From NCBI GenBank assembly GCA_030248135.1, contig JASANC010002526.1, positions 1-64,000 of the forward strand: DNA of 64,000 bases. The letters run 5' to 3'. Both the position numbers and the translations under genes were made by a program. This document shows positions 10,366-31,322 of this stretch, one piece after another. Source of the DNA: Theristus sp. LFF4_11 (lineage: Eukaryota > Nematoda > Chromadorea > Monhysterida > Xyalidae). Every line of letters begins with the position of its first letter. Position 1 is the stretch's first letter. The notes beneath the pieces were generated by a model that saw nothing but the letters and a program-made list of their open reading frames with translations, ran no database searches and was not told the origin of the DNA.

Positions 10366-13232
10366 TTATTTTCGCTCCTGCGACTGTTTCAAAAACTGAT
10401 AGACCGACGAGAAGTCCCTGTCGCCCCACTCTGATGCGCTGAGTATCCGATAGATCTGGTGTGCTAGTGCACCCAGGGGCACCGGCGATCCGGTGCTGGT
10501 CGCCGCGTTCTGAGCCAAGCCGAGATCCTGAAAAGTTTTGCGATTTTAGTTTCCAAAAACTAATTGATTGAGTCCATTTTTTGTAAATTGCACATCCGAT
10601 TTCACACTGACCGGGTTTTTTAGTGAAAACACCAAAGTGCATACAATCACCTCGCTGAAAAATTCTCGGTGTATGAGCAATTTTTCTCAGACTGAGCTGC
10701 GCCTTCCTGGCTTTTCGGCATTTGACTAATGGTGCACCCAATTGAGCTTTTCTTCTGTTGGAAAAAACACAACAGCAACCTCTCATGATCGCAACGATCT
10801 GATCTGTTTCCTGAAAGCGTGAAAGCCGCTTATTCAAGACACAGCTTTCGATTCTCAGTCTCTACCTTAGTCATCAATTTCGTTCCAAAGCCGCCCTTGT
10901 ACTGATTGCTCGACGGCACCCCCTCAATCACCCCCGGCACCGGATTGTACGTGTCGCTCGACCAACTCCGCCCGCTGGAGGTGTTCAGAATTTTCGCCAG
11001 CAATTTCGCGTCGAGACCAAGTCTGGTTTTTTTCAAATTCAAAACTTGCAATTGATGTGAGTCACTGAATCTGGCATGCTGATTAGCTACATCGAGCTGG
11101 CTGGACCAATCACTGAGCTCAATTCAAAGACAGCTGGAACTACAGTCAATATGTGATCACGTGATGCATGCTTTTTATGCAATGCTGTGGCGGCAGTCCT
11201 GCACCAGAGAGAGCATGCATCACGTGATCACCCACCAACCAATCAGCTGATTGCCCACAATTTAGCATTCGACTGACTGCCTGTGACTCCAAGTGCCCCT
11301 GTACAAAACTGCGCCCCCGATGCAACCTCTGTCCGAGATTCATGGTCTCCGACGTGCCGATCATGCATATCGCGAGCAGCATGTTGTTGCAGATCTTCGC
11401 CGCCTGTCCCGTGCCGCTGTCACCCGTGTACACGACATTCGCACCCATCCGATCGAGCAGCTGCCTCGCGCTGTCGAAATGACTGCGGTCGCCACCGACC
11501 ATGAACGTCAGTTTCGCGTTCTCGGCCGCCACAACACCTGCACCGCACAGTACACACGGTCGAGAGCAGCGTGGTTGTGATTGGTATTGGCTTGTTCATC
11601 GCTACACGCTGATTGGCTGCTGGTCAATAGTGATACAACGGTGGTAATTTGTGTTACACGACAATTGCGTCTGACTCGATCGAGCTGGTAGGACCAATCA
11701 GTGCGCCCAACTCCAAAGCAGTTGTCTAACAGTTCAAAAACTGTGTATTTGTCGGGTGAACAAACAACCGTCTGTTGAATGTTTCAATGTTTGTTAAATT
11801 CATTCACAAGATTTTTCAACCTCCGGCCTCTTGACTGGCAGTGGAACTCAAGGAAAACAAAAAAAAGCAATTTGAAACAACAATTCTGAAATGTGGCGAC
11901 CAGACCGCATTCAGCGCGGGCCACTGACCGCCAGACACGGGCGCGTCCAAATAAGTGGACCGTTTTCGTTTCGCCTCGATCGCCATTTCCTTCGACACCT
12001 CCGGATCGATGGTGCTGCTGTCGATGCAGACCGTGCCGGACTGGATTTTTCTGTGAAACGTTTCGTTTTTGTAAGTGAGAAATAAAACTTCAGTTTTCGA
12101 AAGGACATTCCTGATGTTGGCCAGACCGAAACGCAGAGAACCACTTGAAAAATTCCTGCTTTTCATAAACTCCCTCCGAAGCTGCGTGCATGTTATTTGG
12201 AATAGCTGTCGCCTGATTTTCACGCAAACATGTGTTTTCTATGCCCCCCGCCCTAAAAATCATGTGACGGAGCCATCACAAAAAAATGAATGCCCCTATT
12301 TGACAACGATGACAACTGGTGGTTATTTTGCTATTTTCACCCATAATTTTCACATGATAATTGAATTGGACCCAAGAAAGACGTTCAAGCACTATCAACC
12401 ATCACTGAAAACGAGACAGAAAAAAGAACGAGAGAAAGTTGACCAAAAAAATCTGCAAAGCGCACTGAAAAATGCCGTCGCTCGCAGTGTACACCTGACG
12501 GACGTGCGGACTCGACGGGAGCATCGTCACGATTTGCGCACATTGCGCAGCCACTTCGCCGGGACTCGCCGCAGCCGCTGCACCGGCCGACTGGAGAGTT
12601 TTCGAGAATCAAAAATCAATAAAATTTTCAGACAAATTGTCTCAAACTCAAAAAATGTATTTTAAAATAAAAAAAACACCTCAAAATCCAAATTTTCACC
12701 ACTTTTTCTTGGGTCCCTATTATGATGCGAGCCAATCAGCAAGCCATGAATGCAAAAAACGCCTTGAACCAGTTTTATTTTTCCGTTTCTTCTATGTTCT
12801 CTCATGTTCCTGTTTCTTCCTTCTTTTGTTTCGCCAATGCCTGCTTTGCGAGGGCAGCACTATTGGACTGTGGAGGTTTCAATTTACAGCAAAACTTTTT
12901 TGTTTTTTGCGTTCATTATTGAGGAACCACAAAACTAAAAAAATGACGTTCACTAATCTGTTCTTTATGCGTGCGTGATTAGTTTATTGTTTGTTGGTGA
13001 AAACTGATTTGCACTTTTTGAACGCATTTCTATTTTTTGGTGCGATAAAATCGTCATCTTCAACTCCACTACCTCCAACGATCTCACAGCGTTTGCCGAC
13101 ACGTCATAAACCACCAATTTGTGGCCGTGCTTCATCAGGTTCCGGGCCATGTGCGCGCCCATGTTGCCGAGTCCGATGAAACCGACGGCACCGACCGTCA
13201 TTTTGGGGGCTTTTTCGGGCAAATTTTTTGGT
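10366..13232 (-). CDS. HIBADH: 3-hydroxyisobutyrate dehydrogenase, 6 exons seen, 5' end missing
   Basis: This mitochondrial NAD-dependent enzyme oxidises 3-hydroxyisobutyrate in valine breakdown. Exons: 13232-13073, 12590-12466, 12050-11929, 11537-11327, 11022-10866, 10527-10366, all joining in frame (about 312 codons). The Rossmann motif is GFIGLGNMG, the substrate motif DAPVSGG, and the catalytic lysine lies in [12 protein letters not shown] further family block is [17 protein letters not shown], and the end is [11 protein letters not shown]. The first exon opens at an acceptor and starts mid-codon, so an upstream exon with the mitochondrial presequence should exist; I did not find it. The codon after DAPVSGG follows a clean split across the intron. 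Introns hold CCAATCAGC-type MITEs (for example 11141-11276). Confidence 0.93.
11141..11276. mobile_element. Palindromic MITE with ATGCATGC core
   Basis: It begins TACAGTCAATATGTGATCACG and ends AGCATTCGACTGA. The inner arms are TGATCACGTGATGCATGC and its near-perfect inverse GCATGCATCACGTGATCA. It lies in the HIBADH intron between exons 4 and 5. Confidence 0.55.
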
Positions 13233-14459
13233 CTGTAACAAAAGTACCCAACTCAGTGCGGCTATAAATCCGCAGCGCTTTTCTTTTATGGGCTTTGGAA
13301 GCACTCTTTCAACAAAACAACAATACTGTCGGTTTCTTAGTAAATCAAGCTCTTCATTCAAGCAAACTTGATATCGGCTTCATAAAAACCGTATTATCCG
13401 GATGAAAAGTTCATAACTTATGTGAATGAACATTTTTTATCGCATTTTACAAAGACATAAATAAGACTAGAACATATTATCACATTGATGAACTGAACCT
13501 GACACACTGAGCAACCAAAATTCGTTTAAAAAACAAGAAGTGAGGGCGCACATAACATACAAAATACGTCGCTAAATTTCGTAAAAAAAATTTTGATCAA
13601 ATCACTGGAACGATCAGGGGCATTCATGAGGCACTATTTTGTGACCGCAAAGCCATGTTTTACAGCTACGCGTCACTAAATATTGCTTCATGAATGTCAT
13701 TTAAGGTGCAAGACGACACTAAATCAAGGCCCACAAAGTATCAAATAATTATTAATCGCAGATAAAGTTGCCATAAAGTAATCATAACTAAAGAGTTGCC
13801 AATAAAAAATCACAGAAAAATCCATCACAAAAACAATGGGTTGCTCGTCAGGCTGGCAAAAAAATGACGGAATGACTTGCTGTTTCGAAACTCGAATGCC
13901 CCCAAAAAATGATCGTTTGACGCATCATCTAAAACCAAAGACGCAATGAACCAAGGCAGAATTTTAAAATACCACTAAACTTTGACAACACACGAATAAA
14001 TTTTGAAGCACAACCATGAAACAAATGAAAACCGCGAAACACATTTTTTGGCCATCTTCGTCCAAGTTTCTCCCACCAATCGAACAATCAACAAAAACTC
14101 AACTGCATGCAGCATTTTAAAAACGTCAAATCTTGACAGTTTATCAATCAATTAGTTAAAACACAATCTGAAACCATTAGTTTACAACACAATAATGCTG
14201 CACCGTCACAAACAAACACACCGGCACACATACGTCATTACATCAGCGCGTGTGTCAACGTACGTGTACGGTGTACTCCAGTGTGTTTGCGACAGCACTG
14301 TGTTACTACAACTAAGTGCACTGTCTCCTCACCAGAGCTGTACTGCATTCAAAAAAGTGTTCAACCAGTATACATGTATAATCAATGAAACAAAACCATG
14401 AATATAATAAGTCGGCCAAAAATTCCAACCTATCAGATTTCAACTCAATACCACACCAA
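13233..14459. other. AT-rich spacer, HIBADH to SMPD2-like gene
   Basis: About 1.2 kb contain no convincing exon. The HIBADH first exon and promoter must lie here or beyond. It contains one MITE at about 13615-13704. Confidence 0.4.
13615..13704. mobile_element. MITE of the GGGGCATTCATGAAGCA family
   Basis: It is a foldback unit of about 90 bases: AGGGGCATTCATGAGGCAC on the left and TTGCTTCATGAATGTCATTT on the right, with CATGTTTTACAGCTACGCG in the middle. Related copies lie at about 26743-26837, 28493-28577, 51958-52051 and 55448-55556. Confidence 0.6.
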
Positions 14460-17400
14460 TCAGCGACTTGCGCTCGCCTTTTGCTCATCAGACTTCTTCA
14501 TCAGACTGTCAACGATCATCTGCATGCCAGAGCGGGCCGCTTTCAGTGACTTCTGCTCCATCTGCAGGCCAATGATACCGTACCACAGCACGAAACCAAT
14601 GCTGAGGCCAAGGACAAAACGACAGAAGATTGCCTGAAACAAAAACAAACGCAATGAGAAATCGGAAAACTCGGTGATTCGTTTGGCTTGGTGTGCATTT
14701 ATGTTCAAAAAATGATGGTCTGAGAATGCAAGCGTTGCCTGGAAAGAGCGAAATTGTGATCAACATAAAAAAGATAGATTGGATGGAGATGCTGCTGGGA
14801 TTGGGAATTAAACGTCGTGACGTTTGGAAGATTCCTGTTTTCAATTGCTGAACAGGTTTAACGAAAGAAAAAAAATACTTTTGAAACTTGGTTTGGCAAG
14901 CTCGGAAAACAATGGCTGGAAAAGAGCCGGGGATCAAGTGAATCTCAACGATAACAAATAAAAAAATCGGATGGAAGTGCGCCGTCTTAAGGGATGAATG
15001 AGTGATAGTAGATGCGATTTACATTAGTTCGGTGCGGTTTGGATGAGTTTTTGCATTGTTCAAAAACAGAACCGAACAACTGACCGCAATATGCAGAAGC
15101 ATGCACTGCAAAACAAAAACGGTTGTCTAAGATTTTAAAAAAAGTGACAAAAAAATCCCAAAATCAGCAAACAAATACCGGCAGCGCGACGGGCGGATAG
15201 GAAATCTCGATGTTGATCGTCAAAAAGTAGACGAAGATCAGCACGCACAGCACGACCGAGAAGAGACGCCGATCGGACTGCACCCGTTGCACGCCCTGTT
15301 GCACCAGCGTCACACTCTCCGTCAGCATCGCCACCAACGCCGCTTTGTTGGTCGTCGTCGTCTCAGCGGTGTCAACGCGACTGGCTGTAGTGTACGTTTG
15401 TTCAGAGCAGTCACTTGTTGTGCGGAATATACAGAGAAAGCGATCGTTTGAATCGTAGTAAGTAGAGCGAATGTATCGGGTGGGTTTGGTTGGAATCAGT
15501 CAAATAGAAACCCATCCGTGGCTGAGCCACTGATTTCTTGCAACTCCGATCGCGATTGTTTGTCACCTTGATTGACTCCGCCCACGGTCAACTGCAACTC
15601 CGCCTCCACACCGCAGTGATCCGAGTAGCAAAGGTTTGTGTTAGGAATCGCGTTCAAACAGACGTCGCACGACTGGACGACGCAACGGAGGTGGCCTGAG
15701 AAAATGACGCAAAATATGGCCGGGGTGACACTGACTGGCGACCACCACAACATCGACAGCCAATCAACACATTGCTCGATGAAACCCGATTTTAAAGCCC
15801 ATTGAAAGGGACCAATTCGGACAAAAAATTCCATTCCAAATGACTCCGATCATAATACCCAGATGAGGCAGCGCACATGACAGAGCAGCGCTGCTCTCAA
15901 CAACTCCACCAGATTCTCCTTAAGCAAACTGCACCCACCACCAATCACTCGATACAGAATGTAATCGATGCGTTTTCCATCCGGCCACCGCTCGGCCACC
16001 TGCGTCTGCGTGTACACGTTGTCCGGGCGGTCGCACGTATTGCCGCGGTGTTGGTCGCCGCATGTCGACTGGACAAACAGTCAGATTGCACTTTGCGATG
16101 GCAATTAGATCAGATTAGTTGACTGATTGTTTTTAAATTATTGTGATTACGATAAAGCAGTTAGGATCATTTCTTCTGCAATTTGTTAAATGTTCAAATT
16201 AATCACGAGTTACTTCATTCACTTTACTTGCTCCAGTCTTTATGGACTTTTCTTCTTCACTGTCCGGTTTTGAAAAAAGGACAATTGACAGACAAAGTTG
16301 AATTTGGTAAATTAACTGCACCTGAAAACTCACGTTCCTACCGACTCTCAATTTAGGGTTGGAAAATTTACAAGGTTTCGCACCTTCGACTCAATGAAAG
16401 CGTCCTGCAGAGCGGCGTTGCGCAGCACCAGTCGATAGCCGAGATCTTCTGGCTCCAGATTCAAATCGCCCGTCAAAATCACCAAATCCGCAGACCCACT
16501 GGTCATCTTGATGAACTGCGACAGTTCGTAGGCCTGTCGGTTGAAAAATAAACATTTTTGCATAACACAGTCTCTATAATTTTATTTCTGCAACTGCAAC
16601 AATAACCAACACAGCTTGTTTCACAGCTCAGTCAGTCAGTCAGTTTTGCAGGGCACGGCGTAATACCAGAGAACTGTAACACGCAATGAGTGAGTAGGCA
16701 AGCCAAAGGCAAACTCAGCCTAGCGAACAAGGTTCAGTTCAATCAGTATTTGGCTTTTTGAGGTTGTAGACGGACACGAAAACCAAGTTTAGACTCAAAT
16801 CAGCGAGCCAACCTGCACAATCCGATGCGGCAGATAGAGGTCGTTCGTTCGATCGTATTCAGCGTGGATCTGAACAAAATGATCAAAAAGGTCGATTTTC
16901 AAGGATCCAATTTTTGAAAATTGATTTTGCCATAATTTTCCAACGCATTTACTCAATTAGTAAAAGTTCTTGTCTGAATACCGTGCAAGTGATTTCACTC
17001 TCAATGTTGCACACGCACACACGACACTAAATTAAGCGTGTCTGCAAGTGTGTTTGTGTGCACCACTAAACCGAACCAAATTTGCAGAAGAAATTGAACT
17101 GCCTTCAGAGGCAGTGTATTCATTCGCGCTTGAGCAACATCAAACCGGAAAAGTGGTGCAGAACAAAGTGCACCGTCTTCAAACAATGCCTCTTGCGACC
17201 AACACCCCGAACAGACAACCCCGGTTCCGACGATGGCGCTGCCTCGAAGTGGAGCTGGCGGCTTCGGTCGCAAACGCCAGCAATTTGCGCTCGCCCCTCC
17301 AAGAGTGGCAAAATGCAACAACAACAACAACAACAACAACAACAGACAACCCTCACATGCGTTGAATACAGGTGCACACTGACGCATCGCTCGCCGATCA

Positions 17401-18218
17401 CCAGCTGCAACTGCACCATTCCGACCACTTTGCCGCCGAACCAATCACCGCGGTGCACGTGATGCGCGAAACCGTTCAGCGAGTAACGATGCATCAACGT
17501 GTTCGCGAACGGAAATCGACTGAACACACAGACGCCGCTGCCGATGACGCCGCTGAAACGAAAGAAAAACAGTTGGAGAGGGTGAACGAAACACGCTTTT
17601 GGGTTGTTGGGGGCAGCCCGTTGCCTTTCTTATCGGTTTTAGAAAAGTACCACGCTTGGGTGGTTATTGGGGTACATAAGCGGACCGTCCCGTGAGTCAG
17701 GCAATGGACTCATTAAACGTGCAGTCAAATTTAACGAACTGGTTGGTTTTATCACAAAGTCCGAGCCAAAATCCCAGAGCTCCCAACAACACTGCTCCTA
17801 TAACAATCATCGACAATCCAGTCAAAAATGCAACGACAAGCAAAGGTAATCCGACGGTACCTGTGGAAATAATGAGCGTATTTCAAACTGGAGTTCGACA
17901 ACGCCGCTCGAATCAACTCGAAATCGTCTTCCGACCAGATCTGTACAGTTTTCTCAAAATTTTCTTTGAACGTAACAGGCCAATAAACTGTAAAGAAACG
18001 CACAAAAAGGAACAAAACCAAAAGGAGGGGTAGGTACACCATCATCCCAACATAAGCTGATCTCCCGTTCAACCAAACAGAACCCAAAAAACCGGAAGAC
18101 AAAACCAACCTCCTGCAACGTGACAAGATCCCATGTTGATTTTGCGATTGCAGCCGCGAGATTCTCCATTCGGACCGATCGGTCTTTCGCGCAAACACCA
18201 AACGGATCTTTGAGACCC
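14460..18218 (-). CDS. SMPD2: Neutral sphingomyelinase (SMPD2-type), 9 exons seen, first exon missing
   Basis: It is an Mg-dependent, membrane-anchored DNase I-fold enzyme that cleaves sphingomyelin to ceramide and phosphocholine. Exons: 18218-18110, 17940-17861, 17552-17357, 16869-16813, 16533-16384, 16068-15942, 15695-15531, 15384-15179, 14633-14460, in frame, 420 codons before the stop (human SMPD2 has 423 residues). Landmarks are GLKDPFGVCAKDRSVRM, TLQE with the metal-binding Glu, HYFHSGVIGSGVCVFS, HRGDWFGGK, LTGDLNLEPEDLGYR, GKRIDYILYR and the catalytic YSDHCGVEAEL. Two hydrophobic segments near the C-terminus match the family's membrane anchor. The first seen codon is split exactly where Trp of the family LNCWG motif would be, so a tiny upstream exon is missing. 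Joins at 15942 and 15531 were chosen to keep the frame and are less certain. Confidence 0.92.
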
Positions 18219-19413
18219 CTGGATAAAAAAAATTCAAAAACATTCGTTTGCACAGTAACTGAGCTTTCTGTCATCCTTCAGTTTGACTTCATCAGTGTAC
18301 TGTGAACTATAAAAAACGTTTTTCCTATAAACACAAGCCAAGTAACCACCAACCACGCATTGACAGTAGCCACCCGCAGCGAAATGGTCTCACCCATTTT
18401 CCCGGTGACTATTTTTGCTAGCGACTTTAAAATAATCCAATGAACTGAAGCCGAATCTAAAAGATCTTTATTAGCTAATTTTTCAAGAAAACAAATTTAA
18501 AAATCAATACCCGCTGATGTTGTTAGTCAGCGTTTGACGGGAACATTTGCAGTAAACGCCAGCTGGTGTTTCCTTCAATTATTGAGGGTCCAATTTATTT
18601 TTTGTATCTCTGTTATTAGTGTTCTCATCCAACAATCAGTTTTTAAAAATTTCACAAAGTGAGTTTTTGAAGTATTTTTGTTCCTGAAAACAGCCTGTGA
18701 TCAAATCTAAACAATACCCATTATTTACATAGCACAGCATTGCGCATGCATAGTGGCAACAAAATGATCAAACCCTAAAATAAACCACAGAACGATCAAG
18801 TATTGAACTAAATGCCAAATTCTACAAAAAGTTGCCGAAACCAAACAACCATTGAGACAAGAGGAATGGTTTGAAAAGGATCTTAATCGCACAAATATCA
18901 AACAATTCAACACAATCATAATCATAACAATGTTTGACTGACGAAGAACACGTATTCCCATCCCACAACAATTGAAAACTTTCCAAAAACTAAAGGCACA
19001 CACATTTTCAAGCATTTTTCGATGATCAGATTACAAAATTAGCCTAAGTAGATTGATTTGAACATGATTATAATAGCCGAATATGAGCATTCCTGAAACA
19101 ACGTTTGGCCGCTTTCAGATCGACACGGATGAAACAAAAAATACAAAATGTAGATGAAACAAACAAATACAAATACACAAAGTCGTGCAGGCACAATGGC
19201 AAATAAAAACCAATCTAGCTATTCAAATATAACAAATAAACAACTACGCACTATGGATCTCTCTGCATAATTTTAAAAAAATCTCAAGCATCATGATATT
19301 TTTATTCATTTCTACCACCCCGACGACGGCACCGGTATGATTCCTATTCCAACCTAACGGTTTCCATTCACCCTTTCCAAATCCATTTCTGATATCCGCC
19401 ATGCACGCGCCCG
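18219..19413. other. Spacer, SMPD2-like gene to ZAK-like gene
   Basis: About 1.2 kb of AT-rich DNA. A short first exon of the SMPD2-like gene (about ten residues ending LNCW) should lie here, but I could not pick it out. The far side should carry the ZAK-like 3' UTR. Confidence 0.4.
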
Positions 19414-29096
<9,683 letters not shown>

Positions 29097-29271
29097 CTTT
29101 TCAATCTGTAAAGTAACCAATTTTATAAACCTTAGCTCTTAGCAGCCTTATTGGTCAGTTCTACTCTGCACCGTGATCCAAAAAATTTAAAACATTTGAA
29201 AAAAATTTACGCGGGATTTTTAAAATATTTTTTTGATTAATTTATAAAAGGTTGGTTGGTACGGTTGACCT

Positions 29272-31134
29272 CAGTACCGTGGGCCCAAACAAATTTTCGA
29301 AGGGGGGGGGGGTATGGTGTAGGGTTGTTAAAAAAACAAAAATCGTCATTTTTGTTTTGTTTTTTTTTAATTTTTTTTTTTAAAAATTTCAAAAATCAAA
29401 GTTGTGCTAAATCAATCAGGGAGTCCGAAGAACCACATATGATATGCAAGCGCCTCCCGAATGACACCCGTATGGCGGAACTTTGCAGATTTTGTTTTGG
29501 TGACCTCAATTACCCCTTTTCCAAACCGTCACCATGCCTCTTCTTGTGTTTTGACCTCCAAAACGTCACTAATTGTCCCCAGCTAAGCTAATGCTAAAGT
29601 GAAGACAAACATACCGCCTTGAAATTCGATCAATTCTTCTGATGGTGTCGCGACGACACGACACGAAGCAGCAACAGTACCGTGGGCCCAAAAAAATTTT
29701 CGAGGGGGGGGGTATGGTACCGTGGGGGGGGGGTGCCGACCAAAAAGTGAGGGGGGGGTCCAACCTATGGTAACGTGGGACCCCCCCAGGGGGGTCCCAT
29801 GGGGGGGGGGGTGCCTTTTTTCAAAATTTTCTGTGGGGGGGGCCCACCCCCCCACCCCCCCCATGAAATTTTTTCGCTCAAATTTTAAAGGAAAAACGCT
29901 AAATTTAGCTGCAAAATCTTTGAACTTACAATGAAGATGGTCAAGTTATCATATATTCAGCTTATATTATGGACTTTATAGACAAAAAAATCATGATTTT
30001 CAAAAAAAAAATTTAGGGTGTGCAGAAAATTTTGGGGGGGGGGTGTCCGCCAGACAAAATTTCATGGGGAGGGGGGGGGGGGGTGTCGGCCAATTTTCGA
30101 GGGGGGGGTCCGATGGGGGGGTGCCCGGTTTTAGGGGGGGGGGGTGGCGCGGTGCCCCCCCACCCCCCCCCCACCCGACGGTCTCGGGTGCTCTGGGGGG
30201 GGTGTACCCCCCCCACCCCCCCCCGCCCACGGTACTGAGCAGCAACCAGACAACGTAGCGCTTGCAAACGGTGCAGCGAGCACAATCGGACGCTCTGCGA
30301 GGCTAATCGTCACCTTATCTGCATCGGAAATGGTAGGCTAAGCTTTGGGACGCTCAAAAACTTCATCGCAGATGTTGTCGAAGCCTAAAATCAGTCGGTA
30401 AAACGGCCCAAAATCGACTGCTAAAGGTTTTACGAGGTATAATCAAAGAAAATTTTTGTTGAACTTTCGAAAAATTGTGCCAAAATTGAGGTTTTCAGAG
30501 CATATTAGAGGAAAATTTTTCGAATTTAAAAAAAAAATCGGCATTTTTGTTTTTTTTTAATTACTTTTTTTTAAAAAAAAAAATTTTCATTTTTGTTTAA
30601 CAACCCTAGTATGGTGCCGTGGGGGGGGGGTGCCGACCAAAAAGTGAGGGGGGGTCCAACCTATGGTAACGTGGGACCCCCCCCCCAGGGGGGTCCCATG
30701 GGGGGGTGCATTTTTTCAAAATTTTCTGTGGGGGGTCCACCCCCCACCCCCCCCATGAATTTTTTTCGCTTAAATTTTAAAGGAAAAACGCTAAATTTAG
30801 CTGCAAAATCTTTGAAATTACAATGAAGATGGTCAAGTTATCATATATTCAGCTTATATTATAGACTTTATAGACAAAAAATCATGATTTTCGAAAAAAA
30901 TTTAGGGTGTGCAGAAAATTTTTGGGGGGGGGGTCTCCGCCAGACAAAATTTCATGGGGGGTGTGGGGGGGGGGGGGGGTGTGGGCCAAATTTTCGAGGG
31001 GGGGGTTCCGATGGGGGGGGGGGTGCCCGGTTTTAGGGGGGTTGGCACGGTGCCCCCCCCCACCCCCCCCCCCCACCCGACGGTCTCTGGTGCTCTGGGG
31101 GGTGTCACCCCCCCCCCCCCCGCCCACGGTACTG
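29272..31134. mobile_element. Outer hAT-like element with poly-G tracts and perfect 8-bp TSD
   Basis: The ends are CAGTACCGTGGGC and its exact inverse GCCCACGGTACTG. Identical 8-mers GTTGACCT flank it at 29264-29271 and 31135-31142. Ends starting CAG with an 8-bp duplication are hAT hallmarks. It carries many G- and C-runs of 7-12 and no transposase. A second copy of the family (29675-30237) is inserted inside. The right part (about 30605-31134) is itself homologous to that inner copy. Confidence 0.85.
29675..30237. mobile_element. Inner nested hAT-like MITE with perfect 8-bp TSD
   Basis: It has the same ends (CAGTACCGTGGGC / GCCCACGGTACTG) and identical flanking 8-mers AGCAGCAA at 29667-29674 and 30238-30245. 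It is 563 bases long, with an AT-rich middle and G/C-run arms that can fold into a long hairpin. Its insertion interrupts the outer element, so it is the younger event. Confidence 0.9.
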
Positions 31135-31142
31135 GTTGACCT

Positions 31143-31322
31143 GCTTTATTAAAAACCGCTCCAGATAAACCACGCTCTGTTTAAAACTTTTTTGTGAGGG
31201 TAGCAGACAAATGCTTATTAGAAAAAAAGAAGAAAAGAAAGGAAAGGAAAGGGCTTCGCTTGTAAGATTGTGATATGCTGGAGATTGCGTTTTGGTTTTT
31301 TGTTGTCACTGTTGTGTTTGGT
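31143..31322. other. Flank between the hAT-like element and the composite repeat
   Basis: A short AT-rich stretch with a purine tract (AAAGAAAGGAAAGG). No gene or repeat is recognised. Confidence 0.3.

Noticed and set aside
17120..17360. Poly-Cys and poly-Gln frames beside the SMPD2-like exon
   Set aside because: They read through a (CAA)n run in the intron; the real exon ends at 17357.
29700..31130. Gly/Pro-rich open frames over the poly-G tracts on both strands
   Set aside because: They follow directly from G- and C-runs in a transposon hairpin and have no codon or domain signal.
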